Shown: positions 32,201-39,689, counted from the stretch's first letter. The stretch: DNA of 64,000 bases from CAYRGY01 sp964424075 (GCA_964424075.1 CAYRGY010000001.1:186001-250000); one strand, 5' to 3'. Made by a program: numbers and translations. Notes: generated by a model from the sequence alone, not told the origin.

Positions 32201-35200
32201 CTGGAGATCTGACAGCCAGGGAATAGCAGCTTTTGGGTATAACGGATTAGAAGCCAATGGTATTCTGGTCACTGAATTCACCCCCGGCGACGCCTGTGAC
32301 TGTAACTCTGACGGCCAATGTACCGCTGCTCAATATTGTGCTGACAATCTCACCCCGGATCCGGACTGTCCACCAGTTGCGCCTGCCCCACCGGAAATCT
32401 CAGTGACAAGTAGCGCAGTCAACTCTCAATCCGTTTGGACTGTTCCGGTTCACGATGGAGGTTCAGCAATTACCGGCTACACACTCGTATTCGGTCCATC
32501 AGCAACCTGTGATGCAACTTCTGCAGAAATCGTTCGCGACTCTGGCACACCTGACGTAAATTGTGAGCAAGTTAACTCATTCGGCAGCTCAACACTAACC
32601 TATAACGCCGGTAATCTGTCGCTAGACACTGAATATGCTTATTTCATCTATGCAGAAAATGCTATCGGATTTAGCAATCCGGGCACAACCACAGATTCCA
32701 CTTCAGGCCTACCTGATCCACCTCCAAATCCCACCTTTACTAGAATCAACGACTACCCAAATAATGTAGTGCCTTATTATACAGCTACTCCTCCAGCAGC
32801 AGATCAGGTATCTCACGACTCCTTCATTCTTCAATATGGTGATCCGGCAACTTGTACAGTAACCGACATTCCAACAGTTACAGACTATAGCCAAGACCCA
32901 GCACTAATAACACCGGGTGATCCGGATTGTTCAGCAGTGGTACAAAAAACAGCCCTCCCTAGTACAAACTATAATTTTGATAGAACCGAAATACCATTTG
33001 ATCCGAACTACGACATCGCTGTCTTCGCCTACAATTCTACATATGATCTTATCAGCTCGCCTGACACAATTACAACAACATGGCAAAATCCATATATCGA
33101 CATCACTACTTTGAATGTCAATCCTGATGCTACAAAGCCTGAAATGGATTTATCCTGGAATATTAACACATTTATTAATGTTGGAGGTATTGACTATGCA
33201 TACTACTCACCAAGTCGCTATGTAATTCAATATGGCAACATTACTGACACCGCTTGTATGTCCAGTCTAAATACTTATTATGACCCGGCCACCAACCCTC
33301 ATCCGGAATGCGAACAAATTGATATAGACAGCGGTAATCCACTCTATAGCTCAAACACCTATCTTAATGATTTACCTTATAATGAAACTAATCGGCCTCA
33401 GTTTAGTTTCATAGTATTCCCTGTCCTTGAAGGAGGAGGCCCAGGAAACGAATCAAACATTGTCACCGAACCATGGGCACGTATCGACTCTGCCACCTCC
33501 GAAACTCAATCAATCACAATCAATTGGACCTCAATAGATCAAGTTGATATATATAATTTTTCTTGGGGAAACCCGGATGATCCTAATTGTAATATGAGAA
33601 CCGGCAACACTGCGAATTGTACCTATAGTCCTGTTTTCAGCATTGGAAATGGAGATCACACTGCCACAGATCGCAACTTTCAATACACCATAGACAACTT
33701 GGGAGGTTCCCCCTTAATTGACGGACAACAACTCGACATTTGGCTTTACGCATACTCTGGGGTAAACAATCATTATAGTTTATACCCTTATCCATTCATA
33801 AGAGCTAACACCGCCTTCTCCGGACCTCCCTTCCAAATGGATCCGCCATATCTTCAACAAACAGGAATAAACTACTATGAATTTACAGTTTCTTATTTCG
33901 AAGATTCCGGATTAACCACACCATATTCGAACATTGCAGGTAATCAACAAATCACCAACCTCCTCATCCAATATGCGCCGGTTGGCGGAAATTGTTCCGA
34001 CACCGATTTACAAACTTATGATGTCACTATAACGCCTGGCGTAAATGATGACTGCGTGAAATTCCAAACTACTGCGTTCGAAACTAGTACTAATTTCCCA
34101 TTTTTGGATTCAGGAGATTATCGAATTGCCGCATTTGCAATCGGCACCGACAATATTAGTAACTCATCAACAGTTGAAACTTTCACAGTTCGAGAAATCG
34201 ATGGAAAAATAGAAATCCACCACAGTAACGATACAGATGAAACAGGCACACAATATACAGATCTTACTACTGGCCGATCTCCTTTCGGAGCAGGTATAAG
34301 TAACGGTAATGATGTAGCAAACCTTAATGATATTAACTTCTCTACCTATGATCTGAATATGACCAAACACACCGCACTAACCAGCTCCCACCTGGTAGGA
34401 GCTGAAATCTATGGGTTCGATGAATTTAATCAACCAATATATGGAAACATCCCTCTAAATCTAGACTCAGTAACCACCTCAGATCTCGACCTGAGTGATG
34501 ATGGTTTATCAGCTAACATCCCACTTGGATTTAACACCAGAGTGTATGGGAAATTAGTCAATACAATTCGTGTTTCCAGCAACGGTTTTATTTACTTAAA
34601 CTCAGACACGGATATTAATGACACTTCGAGCAACGGATGTTGTTCAGGATACCAAATGGAAAGTCAATACCTGGTAGATGGATCAGTAACCGGTGACATA
34701 CTCATTGCAGGTAACTGGACTGACTTAAATCCTACGGATAATTCTGGTGTTGGAGATATCAAAGTAGAAACTTTCGGAACCTCTCCAAACAGACACACAA
34801 CAGTCAGTTTTGAGAACATTCCTTATTATGGAACTGGCGGAACCAGAAGCACCAATTTCCAAATTAAGATTTTTGAAACTGATATCAGACCACCGGATGC
34901 ACCCACCTGGGACACTTACACTCCTGCCTCAACATATTCCGCCTACTGGAACGAACCGGTTGATCCGGGATCCGGAACAATAGATGCCTATAGAATAGTT
35001 TACGGTTACGAAGCTCCTATCGGCACTTGTACTGTGACAGATGTTGTTGAATTTGATGGCGACTTAGACGAATTTGATAGTAATTATTGTTTCACTGATG
35101 ACATTGTCCCCCCTGATACTCGCTTTACTGCTAGAGAATTTATCAACGGAAATAGTCCAAACACCACAGTGCACCTGGTAGCCTTTGCTAGAAACACCGA

Positions 35201-38200
35201 AGGTCTTTGGAGTCCTGCTTCTGAAATTTTAACTTTCCAACTTTCTGAAGGAAATGGCGCCCCAGATGGTGCAGTTGAAATTCATCTTCCATCAGGTGAT
35301 AATTTCCCCAACAGTGACGGCACAACACCATTTAACAGCGGTGATCCTCTACCCTACATCTCAGGCATTTCAAATAGCGCTGATGATTTTGACAATTACA
35401 ATGATTTTGATTTCACTGGAACACCAACTCAAACTGTGTTTGAAGATGCTGAAAGATATACTTTCACCGACGGCAATCCAACTCAAAATACTATTAGCTA
35501 CAACCGAGAAAGTACAACTGATGACCCAGACATTATCGCTAACGGCGCGCTGGATATTTCTTCCGGAGGAGCTCAATTAGACTTCAGCTCCCATTTCTTC
35601 ACCAATCTTTATGGAAGAAATTTAGGAATCATCAATATAACCAATTACGGAACTTCACTTGTTTTTGATTCGTACTATAGTGATGTATCCAACAATTCAT
35701 TAGGACCTCCAAACCCGATTGGCGCCGCGACCAACCTGTTATCCTATAACAACTCATCTCTTTACTACCTTTACTCCCCTGTAATGATTGCCGGTAGATG
35801 GAATTGGTATAACACCGGAACCGGACGTGTAACTTGGGCTATCAAAGAAACAGCCGGAACGAAAAGACTGATTCTTGATATAGCAGAAATGGAGATTTAT
35901 GGAGGTGGCGGCGCAACTGCCAGTTGGCAGATTAAGATTTACGAAGACGGTACAGCTACTCCGGTCACACCAATTGATCCACCAAATGCACCCACTTGGA
36001 ATTCCGGCATTTCTGCCGAAGATCAAGTAACCGTCAACTGGAACACTCCTACCATCCCAGGTTTTGGCACAATTGATGAATACAAACTTGTCTATGGTTA
36101 TGACGATCTAACTCTCCCCACACCACAAAGCTGTACAACCTCTGACGTGGTTAAATTCTATGGGGGAGAAGGAGCATGTACAACAATTGGCTATGATCCT
36201 GATCCTAACCTCTCTCCTTCACCAGCTCGAATTATTCCGGGTAGTGGACTGTTTGAAACTCGAACCTTCACTTTATCTTTTAGTGAAAACACCAACACTG
36301 ACGTACATTTCGCCGTCTTCGCTAAAAACTCCGCCGGTCTCTGGAGCCCCGCCTCCGACATCCTTACTGTCACACCACACGCCGGAGCAGGTACTTCCGA
36401 AGGAGCAATTGAAATTCATTTAGCTGATGGTGATGACTTCCCTATCGGAGATGGCGTTCAAGCTCCCTCCCTTCCCCTTTCATATATCTCAGGTATTACT
36501 AACCAATCTGATGATCCAAATGGTTTCAACGATTATGATTTCACGGGAACACCTACTCAAAATGTTTTCGAGGGTGCAGAAAGATACAATTTTATTAATG
36601 GAAACCCTAATCAAGAACCTACAAAATTCTATAGTGAAAACATGACGGCTGATCCGGATATTATAGACAGCAGTTCAGGTTCGCTGGATTTATCATCTAA
36701 TTCAATCACATTACCACTTGGTTTCTACACCAAAGCCTATGATCGCTACGTCGACACAATTACAATTACAGCATATGGTAACTTTTATTTACACGATCAT
36801 GACCAAAACACTCAAGACACTGGACCTCCAACTCCCTATACAAGCGTTACTGACTTAAATTCTTACAATTCTACTCAATACATTGGTTCTGACCTAACCG
36901 GCACAAATGACCCAATAATGATAGCTGGAAGATGGCAAAACTATAATACCGGCCAAGGAGAAAACATCACCTGGGCAATCAAAGAAACCGATGGATTGAA
37001 ACGATTTGTTTTAGATTTCCAAGATTTTGAACTAGCCGGTAGCGGTGGAGTAACAACCGACTTTCAAATCAAAATTTTTGAAGATGGCACTCAGAACCTG
37101 GATATCCCATTAACTATATTTGATATCAATCCTGCTGTTGGACCTGTAAGTGGAGGAATTTCAGCCACCATTCAAGGGCAAGCACTCTATGAAGGTCCAA
37201 GCGGAACTTATCGCGAAGTTGAATTCACTAATGCAGGACCGGCTCTGACAGATCACCAAGTATTCTTTAACATAGATGGAAACAGCCTGATAACTTCTGG
37301 TGATCTAGCAGCAAATTGTGCAAATGTACGTGTCTATGAAATTGACGGAAGCACTCCAATACCATATTGGGTACAACCAGGAACTTGTAATACAAACACC
37401 ACCAAAGTCTGGATTAAAACTGATCTTCCAGCCAACTCAACTAAAAAAGTAATTCTAAAATACGATAATCTTGCTGATCCATATCAATACTTAGGTGAAC
37501 AAGTCTTCGAAATCTACGAAGGTTTTCAAACCGATCATGACGGAAGTGGAACAGTAGATATAAATGACATGTGGGCTCATGGATGGGTTCAAAGATCAAC
37601 CGGTGCAGGGTTCACCTACTATGCTGGAGAACCAACCGGCGCTAGAATTAGAGCAAACTTCTATAATTATCGTAATGATATTTATTGGAGCCCTCAAACC
37701 TTCAATAAAGATGTAGTAGTAGAGTTCGATTTTTATGAAGGTGCTGCAAATGGAGCCAATCACTTCTCATCATTATATGGGTTCACAGACAACGTCACCT
37801 CAGGATCACTAATATCAAGAACTGAATGCTTCTTTGAAGACATTGGTACAGGAATAGGACAAGAAGGTAATAATGCCCTGTATTGGGGTTCAACCTGTAA
37901 CACATCTCCTATTAATGACACCTTTATCAGAGGAGTTTCCAATGGAAATGCTGTTGCTGTTCAACCAACAATTCCATCAACCACTTATGCAAGAGGACCT
38001 TGGAGACATGGGAAAATCACCTGGTCAGACACAAGTGAGATCTTTATTGGAAACTCTGTTGCTCAACCCGACATAGAAGTATTCTCTGCCACAACAACAG
38101 ACAATATCCCTGATACTCCTCTATATTTAAATTTTGGTTCTGGATCAATTCCTGGATTATCCTTCTATTTATTCATCGACGACATCTTCGTCCGCAAACA

Positions 38201-39686
38201 CGCTCCAAACAATACCATCACCCATACTGTCAGCGGAGAGCTAACCGGCTCTGGAATTAGTGTAAACTTTAATGGAGCTCCAGCTGGAAATGTCACCCAC
38301 ATCAGCAACAATGAAGTTACCCTAAACATACCAGCTTCAAATCTATCTAATGACGGAATAGGATTTGTAGATGTAACACTAACGAATGGACTTGGCGACT
38401 CCTACACATTAACTAATGGATTCGAATATATCGATCCTAAACCAACCCTTACTGTGGAAAATGTTGATGACCAAACTATTGACATAAGTTGGACCGCACC
38501 TACTGGAATTGAACCAATCACAAGATACTTAATCTATTATGGAGAGAGTAGCGGAACTTGTACCTTAAGCGCACTCGACAGCCTTCCATCCGAAGCAGAT
38601 CCTCTGAATCCTGCCGGTGGATGTCAGGCCGAACTTATTCCGGATCCAGGTACAACCAGCCACACTTTCACCAATCTAACCAACGAAACCGACTATCACT
38701 TTAAAGTTTATGCTGAAGGTATCTATGGCTGGTCTTCTCCTTCAAATCTTGATAACGGCACCCCATCAAGCACTTCAATAACTGCCCCACCTAAACCAAG
38801 CCTAAACACCAACCCAGGTAACGCAGCGATCACTGTAAATTGGGATCCGATTAGCAATGGAGGATCACCAATTACCGGATTCATTCTTCGCTGGGGCGAA
38901 TCTTCCACTTGTGCTGCCACTTTGGATCAACTGGGCGATGGAGCTTGTACGGAAGTAAATATTTCCGATCCTGCGGATCGATCCGATACATTTGTCGGTC
39001 TAACCAATGAAACAGAATATAGCTTTATGATTTGGTCCGTAAATGCAATCGGCACAAGCCCCGCCTCAGATCCTGCTACCACTACACCATCAGACTCATT
39101 GTGCGGAAGCGGACTACCCGGCGAAACTTGCGGAACAGTCAGCATTCAATGTGGAGCTGCTCCAATTATCAACACAGGATTCAGCAACTTAACCTTTGAT
39201 ACCGATCTGGGAACTACTGGCATCCAAAATCCAATTATTACCAATGCTTATCAATACGCATTTGCCGAAGAACCAACCTTCACAATTTCCGACAATCGAG
39301 CACCTTCCTGCTCATCAGACCCTGTTGTACTCAGCGTTCAAATGACCGACTACTTTAAACGAGACACAGATCAAACTCCACTTATTAATGGCGGAGATGA
39401 AATATTCGATCCCGGAGATGAAGCCGCAACACTATCAATTTCTCAAGATGCCAGCACATGTATTAATTGTAGCTCCGATTACGACAATAGTGTCCGGGCA
39501 ACAGATGCCGCGTTAAATCAAAATAATAACATCACCGGACCATTCCCTACAATTACTCTCTTCGAAAACACACTTGGCTTCCTTGGTGATGTAACCTTAG
39601 GCCCATTTACCTATGAACTTGAATTACCACCACTGATTCGCAGTGGGGCATATGTCACCGAAATCACCTACACCTTCAGTTACTAA
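17283..39686 (+). CDS. Giant 7,467-residue secreted multi-domain surface protein with WxL-like C-terminus
   Basis: A single frame of 22.4 kb. Residues 1-43 form a long signal peptide (ending AEAA). Then, approximately: IPT/TIG with inserted DUF2341 (46-175), jelly-roll (178-355), IPT/TIG (365-515), IPT with DUF2341 (520-633), LamG (658-950), a run of IPT/TIG domains (1036-1962) including three units carrying a Ser/Thr-Asp-Gly-Lys-Pro-Asp/Glu-Leu motif, IPT (2190-2366), DUF2341 plus LamG (2367-2776), IPT (2860-3140), a beta-propeller-like region (3283-4270), a bacterial Ig-like domain (4273-4393), two fibronectin III domains (4395-4616), a thrombospondin type 3 motif (DPDLDNDTIPNGLDNC), TolB/PD40 propeller repeats (4640-5000), fibronectin III-like domains (5036-5638), three nidogen-like repeats (5640-6610), IPT with DUF2341 (6611-7053), two fibronectin III domains (7055-7270) and a WxL-like end (7273-7467). 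No sortase signal or membrane anchor is seen. It is likely a fibrous adhesin held by DUF916-like proteins. Confidence 0.9.
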   Translation: MKTKTQNFTKRTFIGWLILANLAQIFAPAIPFLDLTVPTAEAAISISNVYPEVGSTAGGNSVVVKGSDFAMPYDGYYKTIYINNSSSNVITDLEIPIRVYSDTLISEGKMESDCSDVFVIGNDGITELPSYIEYGCGTSNMRLWTKIPTIPANASNFEIYVGYGDPTKVVNRDPESIFTYFFDNFDSYPDGTEINAANTNGKWTFGVESGVAAPWYAGIPPIISHTINPQSAPHSTYSNPIATSSNNYIQTETISLPSSLPSDESIKFFFWYNYSFYYWDTLYWSHTDNGFNSNHIGERSYGPYINFQKKEVTISTRGDYNLRLGYNSGGNTYNDSTYFDDVAIYRENSSIDLDFNNGPETPTTIDTTVTFDGTPGTNLTVVDNSTITITTPAHAAGSVDVVVNSNAESFNYSNGFRYANELTLNAVTPSSIIKSSGQTITVTGAGFEAGASTVKATQGASTIACGNYTTRDATTIVCDLDMTTANYGNWNIQVDNPGDGSYGRTNNAINVEAGLAQEIYSIAPTLTTTEGGDAILISGNDFLPEGSLNEITVTNSTAATINNALTKITLDTASLISNNKLDTSCTGLRIFESADLSNEIEFNLVSGCNTNNTIIDFIVPSLPVGNTTLYLAHLNHFSKLANASDNTIYSSLDTIPNLAGFWHFDEELSGSGVGNDNCGTMTFRNQSENSGNPISTDEGDFCDFSGNNKHLIYATGDASTTSIGNYITTTEADISAEGYSGNAASFDGSGSYYLFTDNLFTDGINNTGAAVETDALPPNEMTIGFWFKDDGNSYPFYENSAFISIGLDADSWRFYKYQSGGYGSVVWRTDDPGLYGTFYPNSAQGYYNDAKNKWHHLTIRQTGDNGDGTGVSTIFLNGGYIASGSNYQIDTNVSRMVNDILDPTIIGRFYRETSNSGVDNYFLIGDIDEMFAFGTALTDQQIADIYANGLEAIPATKEAYLKPTGISTLIGGEVTKLGPIVGFPDQAKISKWINQGELEVITSPNTIAGNYNVKVTNSLGLESVLTDGIYYGVSPKPVNVAPIDLVTDDTRTISITGTDFETGGTPATVSISRHDATINCQNYTVQTSTDITCDVDLNGAVYGYYSVNVTNPTSAATRALDEALYISLGVDPTITYITPIANVDELITIDGTNFVPPFNLFWNGSPLDTANFVFNAPDNIEVTVPPGSGDVDVYIENPKGENSSANPATFRYAIIIDSVTPNVGSNAGGTRVLINGNYFTGADQVTFDGVPGTDLIINSDTSLSVTTPLGTAGESVDIVISKPDGLVSTSNPQFTYDTSPIITKIEKEIINDETHFTIEGANFKVPGIDGDAIGNLEVYFNYNSYDKCNSIQVIQNSGYFDTIKCIKYFSSPTQLNSIHIRNYDAASAADRSIVIANHAIRSVTPGIVEINSNKNVSLDGGGLTNVESIFVGNTPVPFTFTTTYDFTAPLSITETDADVTLIFSDGKPDLVFKRGISYRSFPTVTSMEIDRTGQTDQNNTIDYVITGTNFKEAGIDPFALRSPDIRAWNGTEYLDCFDISFVQNSPGTSGIDTLSFSCIDTPTNRVDEILLLNNDSSNSLNRSYVAIPHSYEYYERILSGTIDGITSLLNSALPTNENNTINIIGNNIGVNVDTITIGGNVVTGTAVNDQISSISIPAIATESAEDLTITYTDGKPDLIANGGIPILVYPNVTSYDLEELSSTRQLTITGTDFKDNTDPLTSDIPLVFINQDRTNTCDGVNFLENNHTVGGEDIIRCNTNFLGDITSVTVENQETLRFTSHDLIINFIKTILPISLEAGANTPVTFSSDLFNGVDPLSNISEILINGVAATETSSPFNSPSLSAGNHTLTIRFSDGKPELNLIDKMTYYNAVSPVYGDIVPDSGNNLGGQSIVITGSNFVTTDDVPIQVFLGNTPADNVVLVDSNTINATVPNTNELGPVDVRIINPGGLETTSSNEFTYVPAEYGPFIELHLEQYQTYFSETMTIGIADGSSDTIINGDWDIFPSASNTTFTDQNTTWRYAYQPTGIVQSSISGTKMEDMTGSSSYPPATSSTYSQDMPFSINFGPKILSEFRAVPQYGILQIGSNLSSYITSSSDAMDSNIANNIADNDFMIAVGWLYESSFNDYDCPAEINYITKGFAPNRKFIIEANRIPGGDVYSSDCSNPNSNKFTSYQVKLFENNNVPLPSINSISGNTTVAAGTTTPQPIIIDGSNFDSVISEVIFQEQVSGERFYCDITARTENQLSCQIDVSTAPQGTYDIIVENNPVRIDIETSAFTIDNSPINTDPSITFVLPNEGSESGGTNVLIVGENFSDVPGIDVQFGGVSGTNITRISDTEIVATTPAGTGIVDVSVIINTFTTTETGGYSYLGNTPIANSFTPNTISENGGLVVINGDNFLQSGSLQKIILNNTSGASKSDQIIRLTFDTAKLINQGKMSSDCSDIRFYSDINMQNELPFYLQNCNTDSTLIDLYFATLKNGANEFYLFHTGLYSLTSASDITVYDPAKIPGLIGLWHFDETFPDDFDSCGDVTFQNGPDGGFYTEPGDICDSSGNGNHLIISRGDTTISTTPGIANMGTYVNDSNVDTISGRFNKGKKTGNSVSNDFFFTKSTALTDEMTYGLWIKQDSNYNYDATITYNPRQFSMTLYDDYSTERLNFSRWYGDYYSVTRNSSEFDSTYFPYTSTDWHHFAGTADYAAPYLNVSAYIDGKYDGVRTSDTSDDGGYNTSNEYPILFGKNHWPASSTYNNNLNATMDEAFLFGHTLSDDQIADIYNGYLDVAPNSIGEAIIFNNSITPIFSDTYVLGPDVTFPNGTFPSFRNSSQEILVQAPSGTGTASVTITNYTTDSVTTTDAITYITIPTPSIATVSTTTIYRQTTPNSITVTGTDFEDGNAILSLTKNDEPDLPCENYTTRTTDTITCEFDASNISIDAGNTDWTLTVTNPGTLESSSYTTPIQIHISPQATSVNPDSIPVGYVSNRTRTINGSGFRDDIKVYFGTTDPSDECTNVSINNEFQLNCDVPTQTIGTPDLILEYPGFATNTFPGLFTYISNPINWGQINPYRYARNEDTSVSLLAEDIEPGATVTINGVPATNLLISDYPETSYIDRITFTSPAGILDRGRHDIIIENPDGGSIEIQVFLDEGRPEFTYLSTVKKGSLFQGKTDFFLTPGVDNKLYLTVYGEEYDPVIEESGADINDYKGIANTDLNLEIISGDGNLTLTQVDCTDKSTVTPGTNTDTNGQICYLANSSSPNGTSYQLRLNNLTEGYSKDINLHFDSESYSNQNFNIANSQYDQSTYAESYAPTITETSDNNIVALFHASTVYPYTQTDRFALYAQKLDSSLNPIWPGIGTQIVPDSDLTYSFKDYKAFPDQSGGIDVFMTVYQEPNTYALLFQKIDSNGNPVLSNPISAPLFSTSEINFADYINIIPDNNGGYFVSFPTFSDTEYTRIYRLDDNRNILPGWPIQINDNPLDEKAYEIHSMLVDSSGNLKVLYLYNNESNNNQLKVRTYSPNGTPIFNLNNPTVSTANATDRSNSILPSNKLCDYTNNYNQDHGTMIDDGNNGVYVIFYQSCKIDSEYIYQIYINHIPSNASGENQWSRLISEEYYYDEVDIKGLSAISDGNNGVTITYYMEQRIFNFTTYDRSQIYFENISNSGGAPVHNWNSGQPILHRDYPEINYDLIEFAITYPKSTGGFWMLYTGDIYNTKIYENETFFTSIDSTGNIDSNLAENNQFLNQDQIDYVQPNNENGLQYYNSFRPNTFSVTNLIDTGSGFIATWNRERFKNTREAVYQHDAVIANFDQTGTMSNLYILDSPLESRDIGEGNQTRPIVVKTVNYDEDDYLLENSEDFSVIWLDDVYLASSPSDTNQLSHHPSGGFLRFTTLNSEIGEYLNPEFNGTGEQITDTLEYADSAKAVKPLAYSYPDNTVVAYRAVSSDGNSDSIKLRWLPNESYEISTDVNSPPAINPDQIELIATEKYHAHVFWVQNDDIYANYADNSPITFDWNGSTGYNLTNRTTETYANPKAESMFSDIYLAYERTDNNRIILSKIDFTNASEIAKKEITINPNQNQSLLDLALDSNANPIILFRENNSGNIYIQKLNSNLTNQLYGDNGIKVSDGINDQHARLSIDSNDNIAIAWEEYSDLAGTSSNIAAKVLSSNGEQLWNKVLVSDPSESTRIRKNIQILDDEYTRTQPNTGFHIVFEDWNGSQTEPASRIISQRVVNGELQRSLPGNIIADEPAINSNPSIAKGSDLGLMIAWQQENSPADIYTQYESPNPYSQFSTLATDLDTLNANGVDQAFITATVKDLNDNPLIGHTIEIDTLFGNTSGINISPTNTGVCSNNGAAAGISDSEGEACFIISATESGTRVFMATDISSAPDNYTIPQTVAIEFLGLPTAPTITEILELSQGVIKIYWEKPLGDETITDYAIRYGLTSDATCMSNLSTYNDSNCTQIDLNVENDLGSILEHAIAGLTTSEEYRIVIIPINGFGDGAPSAPTDITLTETTPATIPDQPILSGVPGNQLVTLNWSVGSDGNSPLTKFLIKYGNTAECDTTELSTSIASPGCNIIDDINPLDTTLDVTGLTNLTDYRFVIFAYNFVGESPASNPTVAITPQDPDLDNDTIPNGLDNCPLVANPGQENANILTTIALTNTPTVYETSPDFSPDDSLIVYDLWFGGLKGIYTMNAADGSNKTQISSVDSSDYTNPTFSRDGSKIIYIDFDGNNNADLYSMDVDGSNVYNITGPTLKVELQEDYTFTPDGSEVIFSARPDTDDTDPYPFAHIYRAALDGSSITALTFSGADYTNPVMSRDGRKIAYFKNYYTETEYNTWLWTKGVYIMDANGSNKQMVISDNNSYGVELLGAGLSINPDGSKIVFYAHDPTLFPFTGHGDNEEDGLYIIDSDGTDFFNLDYRENYKGNGPLFSPDGNRIAFTALWHNGSGLLTPQVNAINIDGTGLIAVAGSVASQGADPSWRSDSQGIAAFGYNGLEANGILVTEFTPGDACDCNSDGQCTAAQYCADNLTPDPDCPPVAPAPPEISVTSSAVNSQSVWTVPVHDGGSAITGYTLVFGPSATCDATSAEIVRDSGTPDVNCEQVNSFGSSTLTYNAGNLSLDTEYAYFIYAENAIGFSNPGTTTDSTSGLPDPPPNPTFTRINDYPNNVVPYYTATPPAADQVSHDSFILQYGDPATCTVTDIPTVTDYSQDPALITPGDPDCSAVVQKTALPSTNYNFDRTEIPFDPNYDIAVFAYNSTYDLISSPDTITTTWQNPYIDITTLNVNPDATKPEMDLSWNINTFINVGGIDYAYYSPSRYVIQYGNITDTACMSSLNTYYDPATNPHPECEQIDIDSGNPLYSSNTYLNDLPYNETNRPQFSFIVFPVLEGGGPGNESNIVTEPWARIDSATSETQSITINWTSIDQVDIYNFSWGNPDDPNCNMRTGNTANCTYSPVFSIGNGDHTATDRNFQYTIDNLGGSPLIDGQQLDIWLYAYSGVNNHYSLYPYPFIRANTAFSGPPFQMDPPYLQQTGINYYEFTVSYFEDSGLTTPYSNIAGNQQITNLLIQYAPVGGNCSDTDLQTYDVTITPGVNDDCVKFQTTAFETSTNFPFLDSGDYRIAAFAIGTDNISNSSTVETFTVREIDGKIEIHHSNDTDETGTQYTDLTTGRSPFGAGISNGNDVANLNDINFSTYDLNMTKHTALTSSHLVGAEIYGFDEFNQPIYGNIPLNLDSVTTSDLDLSDDGLSANIPLGFNTRVYGKLVNTIRVSSNGFIYLNSDTDINDTSSNGCCSGYQMESQYLVDGSVTGDILIAGNWTDLNPTDNSGVGDIKVETFGTSPNRHTTVSFENIPYYGTGGTRSTNFQIKIFETDIRPPDAPTWDTYTPASTYSAYWNEPVDPGSGTIDAYRIVYGYEAPIGTCTVTDVVEFDGDLDEFDSNYCFTDDIVPPDTRFTAREFINGNSPNTTVHLVAFARNTEGLWSPASEILTFQLSEGNGAPDGAVEIHLPSGDNFPNSDGTTPFNSGDPLPYISGISNSADDFDNYNDFDFTGTPTQTVFEDAERYTFTDGNPTQNTISYNRESTTDDPDIIANGALDISSGGAQLDFSSHFFTNLYGRNLGIINITNYGTSLVFDSYYSDVSNNSLGPPNPIGAATNLLSYNNSSLYYLYSPVMIAGRWNWYNTGTGRVTWAIKETAGTKRLILDIAEMEIYGGGGATASWQIKIYEDGTATPVTPIDPPNAPTWNSGISAEDQVTVNWNTPTIPGFGTIDEYKLVYGYDDLTLPTPQSCTTSDVVKFYGGEGACTTIGYDPDPNLSPSPARIIPGSGLFETRTFTLSFSENTNTDVHFAVFAKNSAGLWSPASDILTVTPHAGAGTSEGAIEIHLADGDDFPIGDGVQAPSLPLSYISGITNQSDDPNGFNDYDFTGTPTQNVFEGAERYNFINGNPNQEPTKFYSENMTADPDIIDSSSGSLDLSSNSITLPLGFYTKAYDRYVDTITITAYGNFYLHDHDQNTQDTGPPTPYTSVTDLNSYNSTQYIGSDLTGTNDPIMIAGRWQNYNTGQGENITWAIKETDGLKRFVLDFQDFELAGSGGVTTDFQIKIFEDGTQNLDIPLTIFDINPAVGPVSGGISATIQGQALYEGPSGTYREVEFTNAGPALTDHQVFFNIDGNSLITSGDLAANCANVRVYEIDGSTPIPYWVQPGTCNTNTTKVWIKTDLPANSTKKVILKYDNLADPYQYLGEQVFEIYEGFQTDHDGSGTVDINDMWAHGWVQRSTGAGFTYYAGEPTGARIRANFYNYRNDIYWSPQTFNKDVVVEFDFYEGAANGANHFSSLYGFTDNVTSGSLISRTECFFEDIGTGIGQEGNNALYWGSTCNTSPINDTFIRGVSNGNAVAVQPTIPSTTYARGPWRHGKITWSDTSEIFIGNSVAQPDIEVFSATTTDNIPDTPLYLNFGSGSIPGLSFYLFIDDIFVRKHAPNNTITHTVSGELTGSGISVNFNGAPAGNVTHISNNEVTLNIPASNLSNDGIGFVDVTLTNGLGDSYTLTNGFEYIDPKPTLTVENVDDQTIDISWTAPTGIEPITRYLIYYGESSGTCTLSALDSLPSEADPLNPAGGCQAELIPDPGTTSHTFTNLTNETDYHFKVYAEGIYGWSSPSNLDNGTPSSTSITAPPKPSLNTNPGNAAITVNWDPISNGGSPITGFILRWGESSTCAATLDQLGDGACTEVNISDPADRSDTFVGLTNETEYSFMIWSVNAIGTSPASDPATTTPSDSLCGSGLPGETCGTVSIQCGAAPIINTGFSNLTFDTDLGTTGIQNPIITNAYQYAFAEEPTFTISDNRAPSCSSDPVVLSVQMTDYFKRDTDQTPLINGGDEIFDPGDEAATLSISQDASTCINCSSDYDNSVRATDAALNQNNNITGPFPTITLFENTLGFLGDVTLGPFTYELELPPLIRSGAYVTEITYTFSY
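34200..37110 (+). repeat. Three nidogen-like repeats within the giant gene
   Basis: Three units of about 230 residues (starting near 34200, 35265 and 36400) share an opening Glu-Ile-His, an Ile-Ser-Gly/Asn turn, a Tyr-Asp-Phe or equivalent stretch, a Tyr-Gly/Asp-Arg-x-Val-Asn/Asp-Thr-Ile strand, an Ile-Ala-Gly-Arg/Asn-Trp strand and a final Phe-Gln-Ile-Lys-Ile-Phe/Tyr-Glu. Fibronectin III domains separate them. The second and third are the most alike (shared DFTGTPTQ and EDGT). The pattern resembles NIDO domains of adhesive proteins. Confidence 0.65.
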
Positions 39687-39689
39687 CCT

